A stretch of 64,000 nt of DNA from Marinobacter alexandrii (lineage in GTDB: Bacteria; Pseudomonadota; Gammaproteobacteria; Pseudomonadales; Oleiphilaceae): assembly GCF_005871205.1 (NCBI RefSeq), contig NZ_SWKM01000012.1:806001-870000 (forward strand), in the 5' to 3' direction. The position numbers were made by a program, and so were the translations under genes. Under the pieces are notes generated by a model, which searched no databases, was not told the origin of the DNA, and worked only from the letters and a program-made list of their open reading frames with translations. Shown in pieces: positions 18,017 through 25,364 of the stretch. Position 1 is the stretch's first letter, and every line of letters begins with the position of its first letter.

Positions 18017-18883
18017 ATGATTCGAAGTATGACCGCATTTGCCCGAAAGGATGTTCAGGGAGACTGGGGTACGCTGACGTGCGAGGTCCGCACGGTTAAT
18101 CATCGCTACCTGGAGCCTTCGTTCCGGTTGCCCGAGGCGTTTCGGGAATTGGAAAATCCGTTTCGGGAGGAGCTTCGCAAGCAGCTGAAACGGGGCAAAG
18201 TCGACGTGTCCATGCGACTGCAGTCGGCGGACAAGACGTCGCAGAGTTTTGAAATCAACGATGACATGGCAAAGGCGGTTAACGAGGCCGCCAATCACGT
18301 TAATCGAATACTGGATAATCCCGCTCACATCAGTGCCCTGGACATCCTGCGCTGGCCTGGCGTGTTGTCGGTGCCTGAACAGGATTACGGCCCGGCGCGG
18401 GACGCCGGCAAGGCCCTGTTCGAAGACACGGTCCGTGAATTGGTGAGTGTGCGTGAACGGGAAGGTGAGCGGTTACGGCCATTGTTTGATGATCGCCTGG
18501 CCACCATGAACCGGCTGGTAACCGAGGTGCGCGCGCTGATGCCCGACTTGCTGGTAGCCCAGGAAGCAAACCTGCGCAGCCGGTTTGAGAAGGCCGGTAT
18601 TGAGCTGGAGCCTGAGCGCGTGGCCCAGGAAATGGTGATGCTGGCGCAGAAGAGTGATGTGGCGGAGGAGCTGGATCGCTTGGACGCTCACATTAGCGAG
18701 GTCACCGATACTCTCAAAGGTGACGATGCCATTGGCCGCCGGCTGGATTTCCTGATGCAGGAGCTGAACCGAGAGGCCAACACCCTCAGCAGCAAGAGTA
18801 TTGATGCCCGAGTGACTCGCTCAGCGGTGGATCTGAAAGTGCTGATCGAGCAGATGCGCGAACAGGTGCAGAATATAGAATGA
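18017..18883 (+). CDS. yicC: YicC family endoribonuclease
   Basis: This 288-residue YicC/YloC protein has the typical N-terminus [10 protein letters not shown] and C-terminus ([18 protein letters not shown] and a [18 protein letters not shown] end). YicC-family proteins have been described as RNases or RNA-decay adaptors acting on small RNAs. The internal ATG at 18017, behind GGAG, fits the family start. It is divergent from rph. In many gammaproteobacteria yicC is followed directly by gmk; here about 10.5 kb of sugar genes lie between them. Confidence 0.93.
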   Translation: MIRSMTAFARKDVQGDWGTLTCEVRTVNHRYLEPSFRLPEAFRELENPFREELRKQLKRGKVDVSMRLQSADKTSQSFEINDDMAKAVNEAANHVNRILDNPAHISALDILRWPGVLSVPEQDYGPARDAGKALFEDTVRELVSVREREGERLRPLFDDRLATMNRLVTEVRALMPDLLVAQEANLRSRFEKAGIELEPERVAQEMVMLAQKSDVAEELDRLDAHISEVTDTLKGDDAIGRRLDFLMQELNREANTLSSKSIDARVTRSAVDLKVLIEQMREQVQNIE

Positions 18884-19015
18884 CACTGCGATACGCTCTC
18901 GACATCGGAGTTGGCGCATAATAATTAGTATCTTATGTAATTTTTGTGCTCGTTGTGGTTGGCCTTGCTCTGCAGGGTTTGAAGGTTGAGGGCGACATCT
19001 GATGTTAGCGCACAA

Positions 19016-19048
19016 AATACTTAATTCATGTGAAAGTTGTTATTGACA
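19016..19048 (+). repeat. 33-bp upstream block, copy 1 of 2, ending in a -35 element
   Basis: This block is identical to 22138-22170 except for one base (G at 19030, T at 22152). It begins AATACTTAATTCAT, contains the small dyad TTCA-NN-TGAA, and ends with a consensus -35 hexamer TTGACA (19043-19048). Sequence around it is not conserved between the copies, so the block itself appears functional. Confidence 0.93.
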
Positions 19049-19064
19049 GGGAGCTGGCTCCCTG
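19047..19064. promoter_or_regulatory. Perfect dyad inside the putative promoter spacer
   Basis: The 8-bp arms CAGGGAGC (19047-19054) and GCTCCCTG (19057-19064) are separated by TG. The dyad starts inside the TTGACA element and fills the spacer, so a bound protein would block the promoter. It is absent from the second copy of the block. It could be an operator; as RNA it would form only a tight hairpin. Confidence 0.5.
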
Positions 19065-19186
19065 ACTAAGCTTTCAATCTGGGCCGTTGAAGGCCGGCTA
19101 GCCATGGTGATCGATCATTTTGGACTATAAGCTAGTCGCACTTCGAGGACATGGTCTTTCATTCTATGGGCTACGAGCTTATTAAT

Positions 19187-19203
19187 TACTTCATAATGAA
19201 GTA
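19187..19203. promoter_or_regulatory. Candidate ROK-repressor operator, copy 1
   Basis: The inverted repeat TACTTC (19187-19192), 5-bp spacer ATAAT, GAAGTA (19198-19203) lies 59 bp before the binding-protein ATG. The same ACTTC-N5-GAAGT core with the same spacer length occurs upstream of frcB (22315-22329). The nearest regulator gene is the ROK repressor at 20716-21948. Confidence 0.65.
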
Positions 19204-19239
19204 TTTCAAGAATGAGCGTCGTTGGTCGATGTCTTTTCA

Positions 19240-19250
19240 AACAACAATAA
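19240..19250 (+). promoter_or_regulatory. AANAANAA stretch, candidate Hfq/Crc site
   Basis: Overlapping AACAACAA and AACAATAA, making AAN triplets in a row, sit directly before the GGAG ribosome binding site (19253-19256). This matches the A-rich CA motif through which Hfq and Crc block translation in pseudomonads. The motif is short and low-complexity, so it is suggestive only. Confidence 0.5.
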
Positions 19251-19262
19251 TCGGAGAAAAAT

Positions 19263-20579
19263 ATGAAGAATAGAAATATCCTTTCCGTTTCTGTGGCCGC
19301 CGGTCTCGTCTTGGGAGCTTCGCTGGCAGGTGCCGCAACTACCGTCACCATCGGTACAGTCAATAATGGCGATATGATTCGCATGCAGGGGTTGTCCGAT
19401 GTATTCGAGAAGACTCACCCCGATATTGAGTTGGAATGGGTGGTGCTAGAGGAGAACGTGCTGCGCCAGCGCTTGACTGTTGATATCGCCACCAACAGCG
19501 GTCAATTCGATGTCATGACCATCGGCATGTATGAGGCGCCGATCTGGGGGCAGCGGGGTTGGCTTGAGCCGATAATGGGCCTTCCTGAAGACTATGATCT
19601 TGAGGATATCTTTCCGGCTGTTCGCAACGGCCTCTCGGCTGACGGCAAGCTTTACGCTCTGCCTTTCTACTCTGAAAGCTCAATGACCTTTTATCGTAGG
19701 GATCTGTTCGAGCAAGCCGGTCTGACAATGCCTGAGCGCCCGACCTGGGAGCAGATGCGCGACTTTGCCAAGGCGCTGCACAAGCCTGAGCAGGATCAGT
19801 ACGGCCTATGTCTTCGTGGCAAGGCGGGTTGGGGTGAGAACATGGGGATTGTGACGACCATGGCCAACAGCTTTGGTGCGCGCTGGTTCGATGAAGACTG
19901 GAAGCCGGAGTTCACCGGTGACGCCTGGAACAATGCGATAGAGTTTTATGTCGATGTCTTGAACAGGTACGGCCCACCGGGGGTATCCTCCAACGGTTTT
20001 AACGAATCGCTGGCGCTGTTCAACTCTGGCAAGTGCGCGATGTGGGTCGACGCTACCGTGGCGGGGTCCTTCGTCACCGATCCGAAGGAGAGCGCGGTTG
20101 CGGACAAAGTGGGTTTTGCGTTGGCACCGAAGCACGTGACGGAGAAAGGTGCCGGTTGGCTCTGGTCTTGGGCACTGGCGATTCCGGTCAGCTCCGATGC
20201 CAAGGACGCCGCCACCGAGTTCGTCACCTGGGCCACCTCCAAGGGCTACAGTGAACTGGTGGCCGAGGAGTTCGGTATTGCTGCAATGCCGCCCGGCAAT
20301 CGTGCCTCTACCTATGCCAATGAAGCCTATATGAGCGCCGCGCCTTTCGCGCAGAAAACGCTTGAGTCGATGAACAAGGCAAACCCTGCGGACTCGACGC
20401 TGAGTCCGTCGCCCTATATCGGCATTCAGTTTGTGGCTATCCCCGAATACCAGTCCATCGCGACCCAGGTCGGGAAGCTGGTTTCCGGCGCTCTGGCCGG
20501 TCAGATTTCGGTCGATCAGGCGATGAAGAACTCCCAGTCGATCACAGAGCGTGAGCTGAAACGAGCCAATTACTACTGA
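19263..20579 (+). CDS. Polyol (sorbitol/mannitol)-type ABC transporter substrate-binding protein, orphan
   Basis: This 438-residue periplasmic binding protein belongs to the family 1 extracellular solute-binding proteins, resembling SmoE of sorbitol/mannitol transporters. It has a signal peptide (cleavage near AGA-ATTVTIG), then the typical N-lobe (RLTVDIATNSGQFDVMTIGMYE), a hinge segment YALPFYSESSMTFYRRDLFEQAGL, and WSWALAIPVSSDAKDAA. Systems of this type need two MalF/MalG-like permeases and a MalK-like ATPase. None is encoded here: the next gene is convergent. It must work with a distant transporter, act in sensing, or be a relic. Shared upstream modules tie its control to frcB. Confidence 0.85.
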   Translation: MKNRNILSVSVAAGLVLGASLAGAATTVTIGTVNNGDMIRMQGLSDVFEKTHPDIELEWVVLEENVLRQRLTVDIATNSGQFDVMTIGMYEAPIWGQRGWLEPIMGLPEDYDLEDIFPAVRNGLSADGKLYALPFYSESSMTFYRRDLFEQAGLTMPERPTWEQMRDFAKALHKPEQDQYGLCLRGKAGWGENMGIVTTMANSFGARWFDEDWKPEFTGDAWNNAIEFYVDVLNRYGPPGVSSNGFNESLALFNSGKCAMWVDATVAGSFVTDPKESAVADKVGFALAPKHVTEKGAGWLWSWALAIPVSSDAKDAATEFVTWATSKGYSELVAEEFGIAAMPPGNRASTYANEAYMSAAPFAQKTLESMNKANPADSTLSPSPYIGIQFVAIPEYQSIATQVGKLVSGALAGQISVDQAMKNSQSITERELKRANYY

Positions 20580-20611
20580 GCAGGTGGTGGGTATCTGATC
20601 TCAAGCTGTTC

Positions 20612-20633
20612 GGTCGGGACGAGAGTCCCGACC
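20612..20633 (+). terminator. GNRA-capped hairpin after the orphan binding-protein gene
   Basis: A perfect 9-bp stem, GGTCGGGAC (20612-20620) and GTCCCGACC (20625-20633), is closed by a GAGA tetraloop. It begins 32 bp after the stop codon. No T tract follows, so it may stabilise the mRNA 3' end or be a weak terminator between convergent genes. Confidence 0.6.
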
Positions 20634-20640
20634 CCCTCTC

Positions 20641-20670
20641 GCAAGACTATTTCCCGCAAGACTATTTCCT
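20641..20670. repeat. 15-bp tandem duplication
   Basis: GCAAGACTATTTCCC at 20641-20655 is followed at once by the same unit at 20656-20670 with one base changed at its end. It lies between the binding-protein gene hairpin and the end of the ROK gene. No function is evident; it looks like slippage. Confidence 0.85.
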
Positions 20671-20715
20671 GAGCGTTTCAAGTCTGCAGGCCAGGGCGCA
20701 TTTTCGATCGCCATG

Positions 20716-21948
20716 CTAAAGCATGGCTTTGGAGGCCGGCCGGTTCTGGCGAAGAAGTGTGTTCTGGTCGATCATGTATTCCGTCGATATCTGATGAGCG
20801 GCGGCTCCGAGCGCCCGCGCGATGCCACCAAAGTGGCCTGGTTTGATGTTGGGTCGAACGATCCCCTGCATGTCCAGTTGGTCAAGCTGGTTCTCCACCT
20901 CGCGAACAAGACGGGTTCGGATGTTGGGCGGAAAGGCACCATCGATTATGACGGTCTCGAAGTCGATGACAGCCAGGGTAGAGATGATTGCGTGGGCCAG
21001 ACTCCGTGCTGCCCGGGTCATCCAGATCTGTACCAGCGGCTCTATTGCTCCCCAGTCGCTGTCTTCGGAGTAGATCTGCTGTAATGGATCACCGCCACGT
21101 TCGGCAATCATGCGTTCGAGGACAACAAGAGAGGCGTGGTCGACCAAGCGGTCACCGCCGGGTTCGTCTGGCACACGCAGCGGGCCGAAACCTCCAGAAC
21201 TTCCGCGTCGTCCTGGAAAGACGCTGCCATTCAAGACGACGCCTCCACCGATGAAGGTACCCACGAAAAAATAGACCAGGTCCTGAGCATCAATAGGGGG
21301 GGCGAAAATCAGTTCGGCTCGGCAAGCAGCGGTGCCGTCGTTTTCGACGGTGATTGGCCACGGAACAAGGTTTTTTAATTCTCCCTCTAGGTCAAAGTCC
21401 CGCCATTTATCCATTTCGTTCTTGGGAGCTCCAATTTCGGCAGTCCAGCTCCACAATTCGAATGGCGTTGCCACGTTCAGGCCGACAATGTCGTTCTGCG
21501 ACTTCCGCGCCGACTTCAGAAGTGAAGGGAGTGCGGTTTTCACGAAACGAAGCGTGGCGGCGGGCGTTGGATACGCATGAGCCTCAGTGTGCCGAGCGAG
21601 CACTTCTCCAACGAAGTTGACGACGACCAGGTCAAACGTATGCCGACCAATCTTGAGTCCCACATAATGTCGAGCATCCGGGGTTAGCATCATGGGTACC
21701 GAAGGCTGCCCAATACGTCCACGAATGGGATCGCACCTGAGAAGGAGTCCCTCTGATTCCAGAGCGCGGAAGATGACCGATACTGCGTTTGGCGAAAGTC
21801 CCGTTATTCTTGTGGCTTCGGCTTTTGTAAGCTTGCCGTGATCGCGCACAAGGTGCAGGACCAAGCGTTCGTTCACCCCTCTTACTGTCAGCAGATTGGA
21901 CCCTTTAAGAGGGTGAGCACGAAGGGGTTCTTTTTCATCTCTGTTCAT
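20716..21948 (-). CDS. frcR: ROK-family transcriptional repressor (FrcR-like)
   Basis: This 410-residue regulator has an N-terminal winged helix-turn-helix (about residues 25-75, TKAEATRITGLSPNAVSVIFRALESEGLL) and a ROK kinase-like sugar-binding domain. The usual ROK zinc motif (CxCGxxGC) and the Glu-His sugar-site motif are missing; the corresponding loop reads GRRGSSGGFGPLRV. It should therefore sense its ligand without that zinc site and is unlikely to be a kinase. It is divergent from frcB and convergent with the orphan binding-protein gene, as expected for a local repressor; rhizobial frc clusters also have a ROK regulator. The ATG at 21948 is preferred over GTG at 21957. Confidence 0.8.
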   Translation of the reverse strand: MNRDEKEPLRAHPLKGSNLLTVRGVNERLVLHLVRDHGKLTKAEATRITGLSPNAVSVIFRALESEGLLLRCDPIRGRIGQPSVPMMLTPDARHYVGLKIGRHTFDLVVVNFVGEVLARHTEAHAYPTPAATLRFVKTALPSLLKSARKSQNDIVGLNVATPFELWSWTAEIGAPKNEMDKWRDFDLEGELKNLVPWPITVENDGTAACRAELIFAPPIDAQDLVYFFVGTFIGGGVVLNGSVFPGRRGSSGGFGPLRVPDEPGGDRLVDHASLVVLERMIAERGGDPLQQIYSEDSDWGAIEPLVQIWMTRAARSLAHAIISTLAVIDFETVIIDGAFPPNIRTRLVREVENQLDQLDMQGIVRPNIKPGHFGGIARALGAAAHQISTEYMIDQNTLLRQNRPASKAML

Positions 21949-22137
21949 CTTTTTCACTCTGGATTCTTAAAATGTCGTGAACCGATGCCGATTGTCACCT
22001 TTTTTAGTGCGAGAGTCTGCGGACAACGTTCAGAACGTTCCGCTGGTCGGCATACTTCCGGCTCCGCAAGCTTCTGCCTGGTTTTGTTTCCGAAAGAATG
22101 GTTATAAATAATGGTAACAAGAGCGGCTGGTACAGCC

Positions 22138-22170
22138 AATACTTAATTCATTTGAAAGTTGTTATTGACA
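22138..22170 (+). repeat. 33-bp upstream block, copy 2 of 2
   Basis: This block matches 19016-19048 at 32 of 33 positions. Its end TTGACA (22165-22170) is followed after 17 bp by TATGGT (22188-22193), a plausible sigma-70 promoter. The distance from block end to the ACTTC-N5-GAAGT repeat is 144 bp here and 139 bp in copy 1, a nearly conserved layout. Confidence 0.93.
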
Positions 22171-22284
22171 CCAAGTTGACTCACATTTATGGTTGAGAGG
22201 TCGTGAAGCTGAAGCCAAAAAACCTGGTCAGAGGTTCGACCGGCACCCTGATGGTTGTTGTTCCACCCAGGGGGGAGTTGAACC

Positions 22285-22313
22285 TTGGTGCACTCACCAA
22301 TCGTTCATATAGT
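22285..22313 (+). promoter_or_regulatory. frcB-proximal sigma-70 promoter
   Basis: A -35 TTGGTG (22285-22290), 17-bp spacer and -10 TATAGT (22308-22313) predict a start near 22320, about 54 bp before the frcB ATG. The inverted repeat at 22311-22333 covers the -10 and start point, the classic place for a repressor operator. Confidence 0.65.
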
Positions 22314-22333
22314 TACTTCAAAAGGAAGTAACT
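22311..22333. promoter_or_regulatory. Candidate ROK-repressor operator, copy 2
   Basis: Perfect 9-bp arms AGTTACTTC (22311-22319) and GAAGTAACT (22325-22333) are separated by AAAAG. The core ACTTC-N5-GAAGT matches the site at 19188-19202. It overlaps the -10 and start region of the frcB promoter, so binding would repress frcBCAK. Confidence 0.75.
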
Positions 22334-22366
22334 AAAAATTTGTTCAAACCTGCAAGTTGAAAGGAA

Positions 22367-22374
22367 AATAATAA
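22367..22374 (+). promoter_or_regulatory. AANAANAA stretch at the frcB start codon
   Basis: AATAATAA runs from just after the AGGA ribosome binding site into the ATG. It fits the Hfq/Crc CA-motif pattern and its usual place. Such short A-rich strings occur by chance, so this rests mainly on the presence of crc and on the matching site at the other binding-protein gene. Confidence 0.45.
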
Positions 22375-23408
22375 TGCCTACATTCAACACTGCCGCACTT
22401 GTCACCGCTACCGTATTGTTGAGCGCTACGCTCACAAACACCGCCATGGCAGATGGCCATAAAACAAGCGCCTGCCTGATCACCAAGACCGATACCAACC
22501 CTTTCTTCGTCAAAATGCGGGAGGGTGCCACTGCCAAGGCTGAAGAATTAGACATTGAACTTAAGGCCTTCGCAGGGAAGGTCGACGGCGATCATGAGAC
22601 ACAGGTTCAGGCCATTGAGACCTGCATTGCCGACGGCGCCAAGGGTATTCTGCTTACGGCCTCGGATACCTCCTCCATTGTCTCTGCTGCCCAGCAAGCC
22701 CGTGACGCAGGCCTTCTTGTTATCGCGCTTGACACGCCACTTGATCCGCCTGAGGCAGCCGACGCCACCTTTGCCACCGACAATTTCCGTGCAGGTGAGC
22801 TGATTGGCGCCTGGGCAGCAGGCAAACTCGGCGACGGCGCGGAGGACGCACGCATCGGCCTGCTGAACGTCAATGTCAGTCAGCCTTCGGTCGGTGTACT
22901 GCGGAATCAGGGCTTTCTGCAGGGCTTTGGAATTGATATTGGCGATCCGAACAAGTGGGGTGACGAGACCGATCCACGCATCGTTGGCCAAGATGTCTCG
23001 GCCGGGAACGAACAAGGTGGACGTAAGGGGATGGAAAACCTTCTCGTCCAAGATCCAATGATCAATGTGGTTTATACCATCAACGAGCCGGCCGCAGCAG
23101 GGGCGTATCAAGCCCTGAAAGCATTCGGGCGCGAGGATGATGTGTTGATCGTGTCGGTTGACGGTAGTTGCTCTGGTGTCGCGAATATTAGGGACGGCTC
23201 GCTTGGTGCTACCGCGCAGCAATATCCGTTGCTTATGGCTTCGCTCGGAATCGAAGCAATCAAGGCATGGGCCGACGATGGTGTTAAGCCCGAGCGGACC
23301 CCGGGCAAGAGCTTCTTCGATACCGGAGCTTCTCTGGTTACGGATGAAGCTGTCGAAGATACCCCGTCGATCTCGGTCGCCGAGGGCGCTGATCTCTGTT
23401 GGGGTTGA
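22374..23408 (+). CDS. frcB: Fructose-type sugar ABC transporter binding protein FrcB
   Basis: This 344-residue periplasmic binding protein is of the ribose/fructose (CUT2) class. A signal peptide ends near [11 protein letters not shown]. The mature start [22 protein letters not shown], the IALDTP segment, [16 protein letters not shown] and the C-terminal ADLCWG match rhizobial FrcB closely in pattern. FrcB delivers fructose, and in rhizobia also mannose and ribose, to FrcCA. It heads frcB-frcC-frcA-frcK. The near-identity of motifs to alphaproteobacterial proteins suggests lateral transfer; the exact sugar is inferred. Confidence 0.88.
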   Translation: MPTFNTAALVTATVLLSATLTNTAMADGHKTSACLITKTDTNPFFVKMREGATAKAEELDIELKAFAGKVDGDHETQVQAIETCIADGAKGILLTASDTSSIVSAAQQARDAGLLVIALDTPLDPPEAADATFATDNFRAGELIGAWAAGKLGDGAEDARIGLLNVNVSQPSVGVLRNQGFLQGFGIDIGDPNKWGDETDPRIVGQDVSAGNEQGGRKGMENLLVQDPMINVVYTINEPAAAGAYQALKAFGREDDVLIVSVDGSCSGVANIRDGSLGATAQQYPLLMASLGIEAIKAWADDGVKPERTPGKSFFDTGASLVTDEAVEDTPSISVAEGADLCWG

Positions 23409-23422
23409 TCATCTGTCTGGTT

Positions 23423-23448
23423 CGGCACGGGCTTAATAAGCCGTGCCG
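23423..23448 (+). other. Intercistronic hairpin between frcB and frcC
   Basis: CGGCACGGGCTT and AAGCCGTGCCG pair over 11 bp with one bulged G. It lies just after the frcB stop and lacks a T tail. Hairpins here commonly protect the binding-protein mRNA and raise its level above that of the membrane genes. Confidence 0.7.
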
Positions 23449-23502
23449 GCAGCCACTCGGATCGCTCAAGGTTGAATAAGTCTTTGCTTCAGAGAGGGCC
23501 CC

Positions 23503-24576
23503 ATGTCCAAAACTGATCTGAAAGGACAAGATTACGAATCTGTCCTTGCCAATGCTAACCAGGCTGTTGCTGTTTTCCAGCATCGCCGTTCCAGTTTCGC
23601 CCACAGGCTGCAGCACGCGTTACATGTGAACCCATCGATCGTACCTTTGATTGTGCTTGGGCTCTCAATAGTCGTCTTCGGCGTATTGCTGGGTTCCAAA
23701 TTCCTTTCCCCTTTCGCCCTGACCTTGATCCTGCAGCAGGTTCAGATCGTGGGAATTATCGCCGCGGCCCAGAGTCTTGTTATTCTGACAGCGGGGATTG
23801 ATCTCTCGGTGGGCGCGATCATGGTGCTGTCCTCAGTCGTGATGGGCCAGTTCACCTTTCGCTATGGGATACCCGTCCCCATCAGTATCCTTTGTGGCCT
23901 TCTATGCGGCACGCTATGTGGTTTTATTAATGGCGTGTTGGTCTCAAGGGTCAAGTTGCCGCCCTTTATCGTCACCCTTGGAATGTGGCAGATCGTCCTT
24001 GCCACGAACTTTCTTTACTCTGCCAACGAATCCATACGCGCTCAGGACATCGAGGCCCATGCGCCTCTCCTACAGTTCTTTGGTACGAAATTCAGCCTAG
24101 GCGGTGCAGTCTTTACTGTGGGTGTCGTTTTCATGATAGCGCTCGTGCTGGTGCTTACCTATGCGTTGCGTCATACAGCCTGGGGGCGGCACGTTTATGC
24201 AGTGGGTGATGATAAGGAGGCGGCGAAGCTCTCGGGCGTCAAGACCGACCGGGTGCTCATTTCAGTCTACATGCTTTCCGGTCTCATCTGCGCTTTCGCG
24301 GGTTGGGCGATGATCGGCCGAATCGGCTCCGTCTCGCCGACAGCGGGACAGCTTGCCAACATCGAATCCATCACTGCGGTAGTGATCGGGGGAATCTCGC
24401 TCTTCGGCGGTCGCGGCTCAATTCTCGGTGCCCTGTTTGGCGCGCTCATCGTCGGGGTCTTCACACTCGGTTTGCGGCTTCTCGGAGCCGATGCGCAGTG
24501 GACCTATCTCCTCATTGGCGTACTTATCATCGGCGCGGTTGCCGTGGATCAGTGGATCAGAAAGGTGTCAGTCTAA
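23503..24576 (+). CDS. frcC: Fructose-type ABC transporter permease FrcC
   Basis: This 357-residue inner-membrane permease of the RbsC/AraH (CUT2) family has eight to ten hydrophobic helices. Conserved stretches include SLVILTAGIDLSVGAIM, LPPFIVTLGMW, YALRHTAWGRHVYAVGDDKEAAKLSGV (the cytoplasmic loop that contacts the ATPase) and VIGGISLFGGRGSILGALFGAL. It forms the channel for sugar delivered by FrcB. Its stop codon overlaps the frcA start (TAATG), so the two are translationally coupled. Confidence 0.92.
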   Translation: MSKTDLKGQDYESVLANANQAVAVFQHRRSSFAHRLQHALHVNPSIVPLIVLGLSIVVFGVLLGSKFLSPFALTLILQQVQIVGIIAAAQSLVILTAGIDLSVGAIMVLSSVVMGQFTFRYGIPVPISILCGLLCGTLCGFINGVLVSRVKLPPFIVTLGMWQIVLATNFLYSANESIRAQDIEAHAPLLQFFGTKFSLGGAVFTVGVVFMIALVLVLTYALRHTAWGRHVYAVGDDKEAAKLSGVKTDRVLISVYMLSGLICAFAGWAMIGRIGSVSPTAGQLANIESITAVVIGGISLFGGRGSILGALFGALIVGVFTLGLRLLGADAQWTYLLIGVLIIGAVAVDQWIRKVSV

Positions 24577-25361
24577 TGCAAATGCCAACCCCTATATTAG
24601 CAGCGAAAAATCTTGTAAAGCGGTACGGCCGCGTAACCGCCCTGGATCATTGCGATTTCGAACTTTACCCGGGTGAGGTCCTGGCAGTAATCGGCGACAA
24701 CGGCGCGGGCAAGTCCTCCCTGATTAAAGCGATCTCCGGTGCCGTGATTCCTGAGGAGGGTGAGATTTACCTGGAAGGTGAAAGGATCAATTTTTCTTCA
24801 CCGCTTGATGCACGAGAGCATGGAATCGAAACGGTCTATCAGCAGCTTGCGATGTCGCCCGCGCTGTCGATAGCAGACAACATGTTTATGGGCCGCGAGC
24901 TGTTGAAGCCCGGCATTAGGGGCAAGCTGTTTCGGCAACTGGATCGACCGGGCATGGAGAAGTTCGCCCGCGAGAAGCTCAGTGAGCTGGGGCTCATGAC
25001 AATCCAGAATATTCGGCAAGCAGTTGAGACGCTTTCTGGCGGCCAACGCCAGGGGGTAGCCGTTGCCAGGGCTGCTGCTTTCGGCTCCAAGGTGATAATC
25101 CTGGACGAGCCGACGGCCGCTCTCGGTGTCAAGGAGAGTCGCCGGGTGTTGGAGCTTATTCTCGAAGTGAAGTCCCGAGGCATCCCGATTGTGCTTATTA
25201 GTCACAACATGCCGCATGTCTTCGAGGTTGCTGATCGCATACACATTCATCGCCTTGGCAAGCGGCTTTGCGTGATCCGGCCAGAGGATTACAACATGAA
25301 CGATGCGGTCGCCTTCATGACAGGCGCGAAGGAATCACCCCAATTGGCACAGGCAGTCTAA
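24576..25361 (+). CDS. frcA: Fructose-type ABC transporter ATPase FrcA
   Basis: This 261-residue single-domain ABC ATPase has Walker A GDNGAGKSS (residues 40-48), a signature TLSGGQRQGVAVARA, Walker B VIILDEPTAAL and the H-loop LISHNMPHVFE. Unlike RbsA or XylG it is not duplicated, which is the FrcA/AraG-short arrangement seen with FrcC, so it should dimerise. The start is the ATG overlapping the frcC stop, not the longer upstream frame within frcC. Confidence 0.93.
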   Translation: MQMPTPILAAKNLVKRYGRVTALDHCDFELYPGEVLAVIGDNGAGKSSLIKAISGAVIPEEGEIYLEGERINFSSPLDAREHGIETVYQQLAMSPALSIADNMFMGRELLKPGIRGKLFRQLDRPGMEKFAREKLSELGLMTIQNIRQAVETLSGGQRQGVAVARAAAFGSKVIILDEPTAALGVKESRRVLELILEVKSRGIPIVLISHNMPHVFEVADRIHIHRLGKRLCVIRPEDYNMNDAVAFMTGAKESPQLAQAV

Positions 25362-25364
25362 ACG

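Larger units (their letters stand above)
18884..19262 (+). promoter_or_regulatory. Regulatory region upstream of the orphan binding-protein gene
   Basis: This 379-bp AT-rich gap has no gene. In order it holds a 33-bp block shared with the frcB upstream region (19016-19048, ending in TTGACA), a perfect dyad (19047-19064), an inverted repeat ACTTC-N5-GAAGT (19188-19202), an AAC/AAT triplet run (19240-19250) and a GGAG ribosome binding site. Only a weak -10 (TAAGCT, 18 bp from TTGACA) is seen for the first module. Confidence 0.7.
21949..22373. promoter_or_regulatory. Divergent control region between frcR and frcB
   Basis: This 425-bp region holds the second 33-bp block (22138-22170) with TTGACA and a downstream TATGGT, a second promoter (22285-22313), an inverted repeat over that promoter's -10 (22311-22333), and an A-rich ribosome binding region. 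No gene is seen in it. The frcR promoter should lie near 21950-22130 on minus but is not obvious. Confidence 0.75.

Noticed and set aside
19016-19048. The 33-bp block as a CRP site or insertion-sequence end
   Set aside because: It lacks TGTGA-N6-TCACA symmetry, has no terminal inverted repeat partner, and both copies are in the same orientation at promoters.
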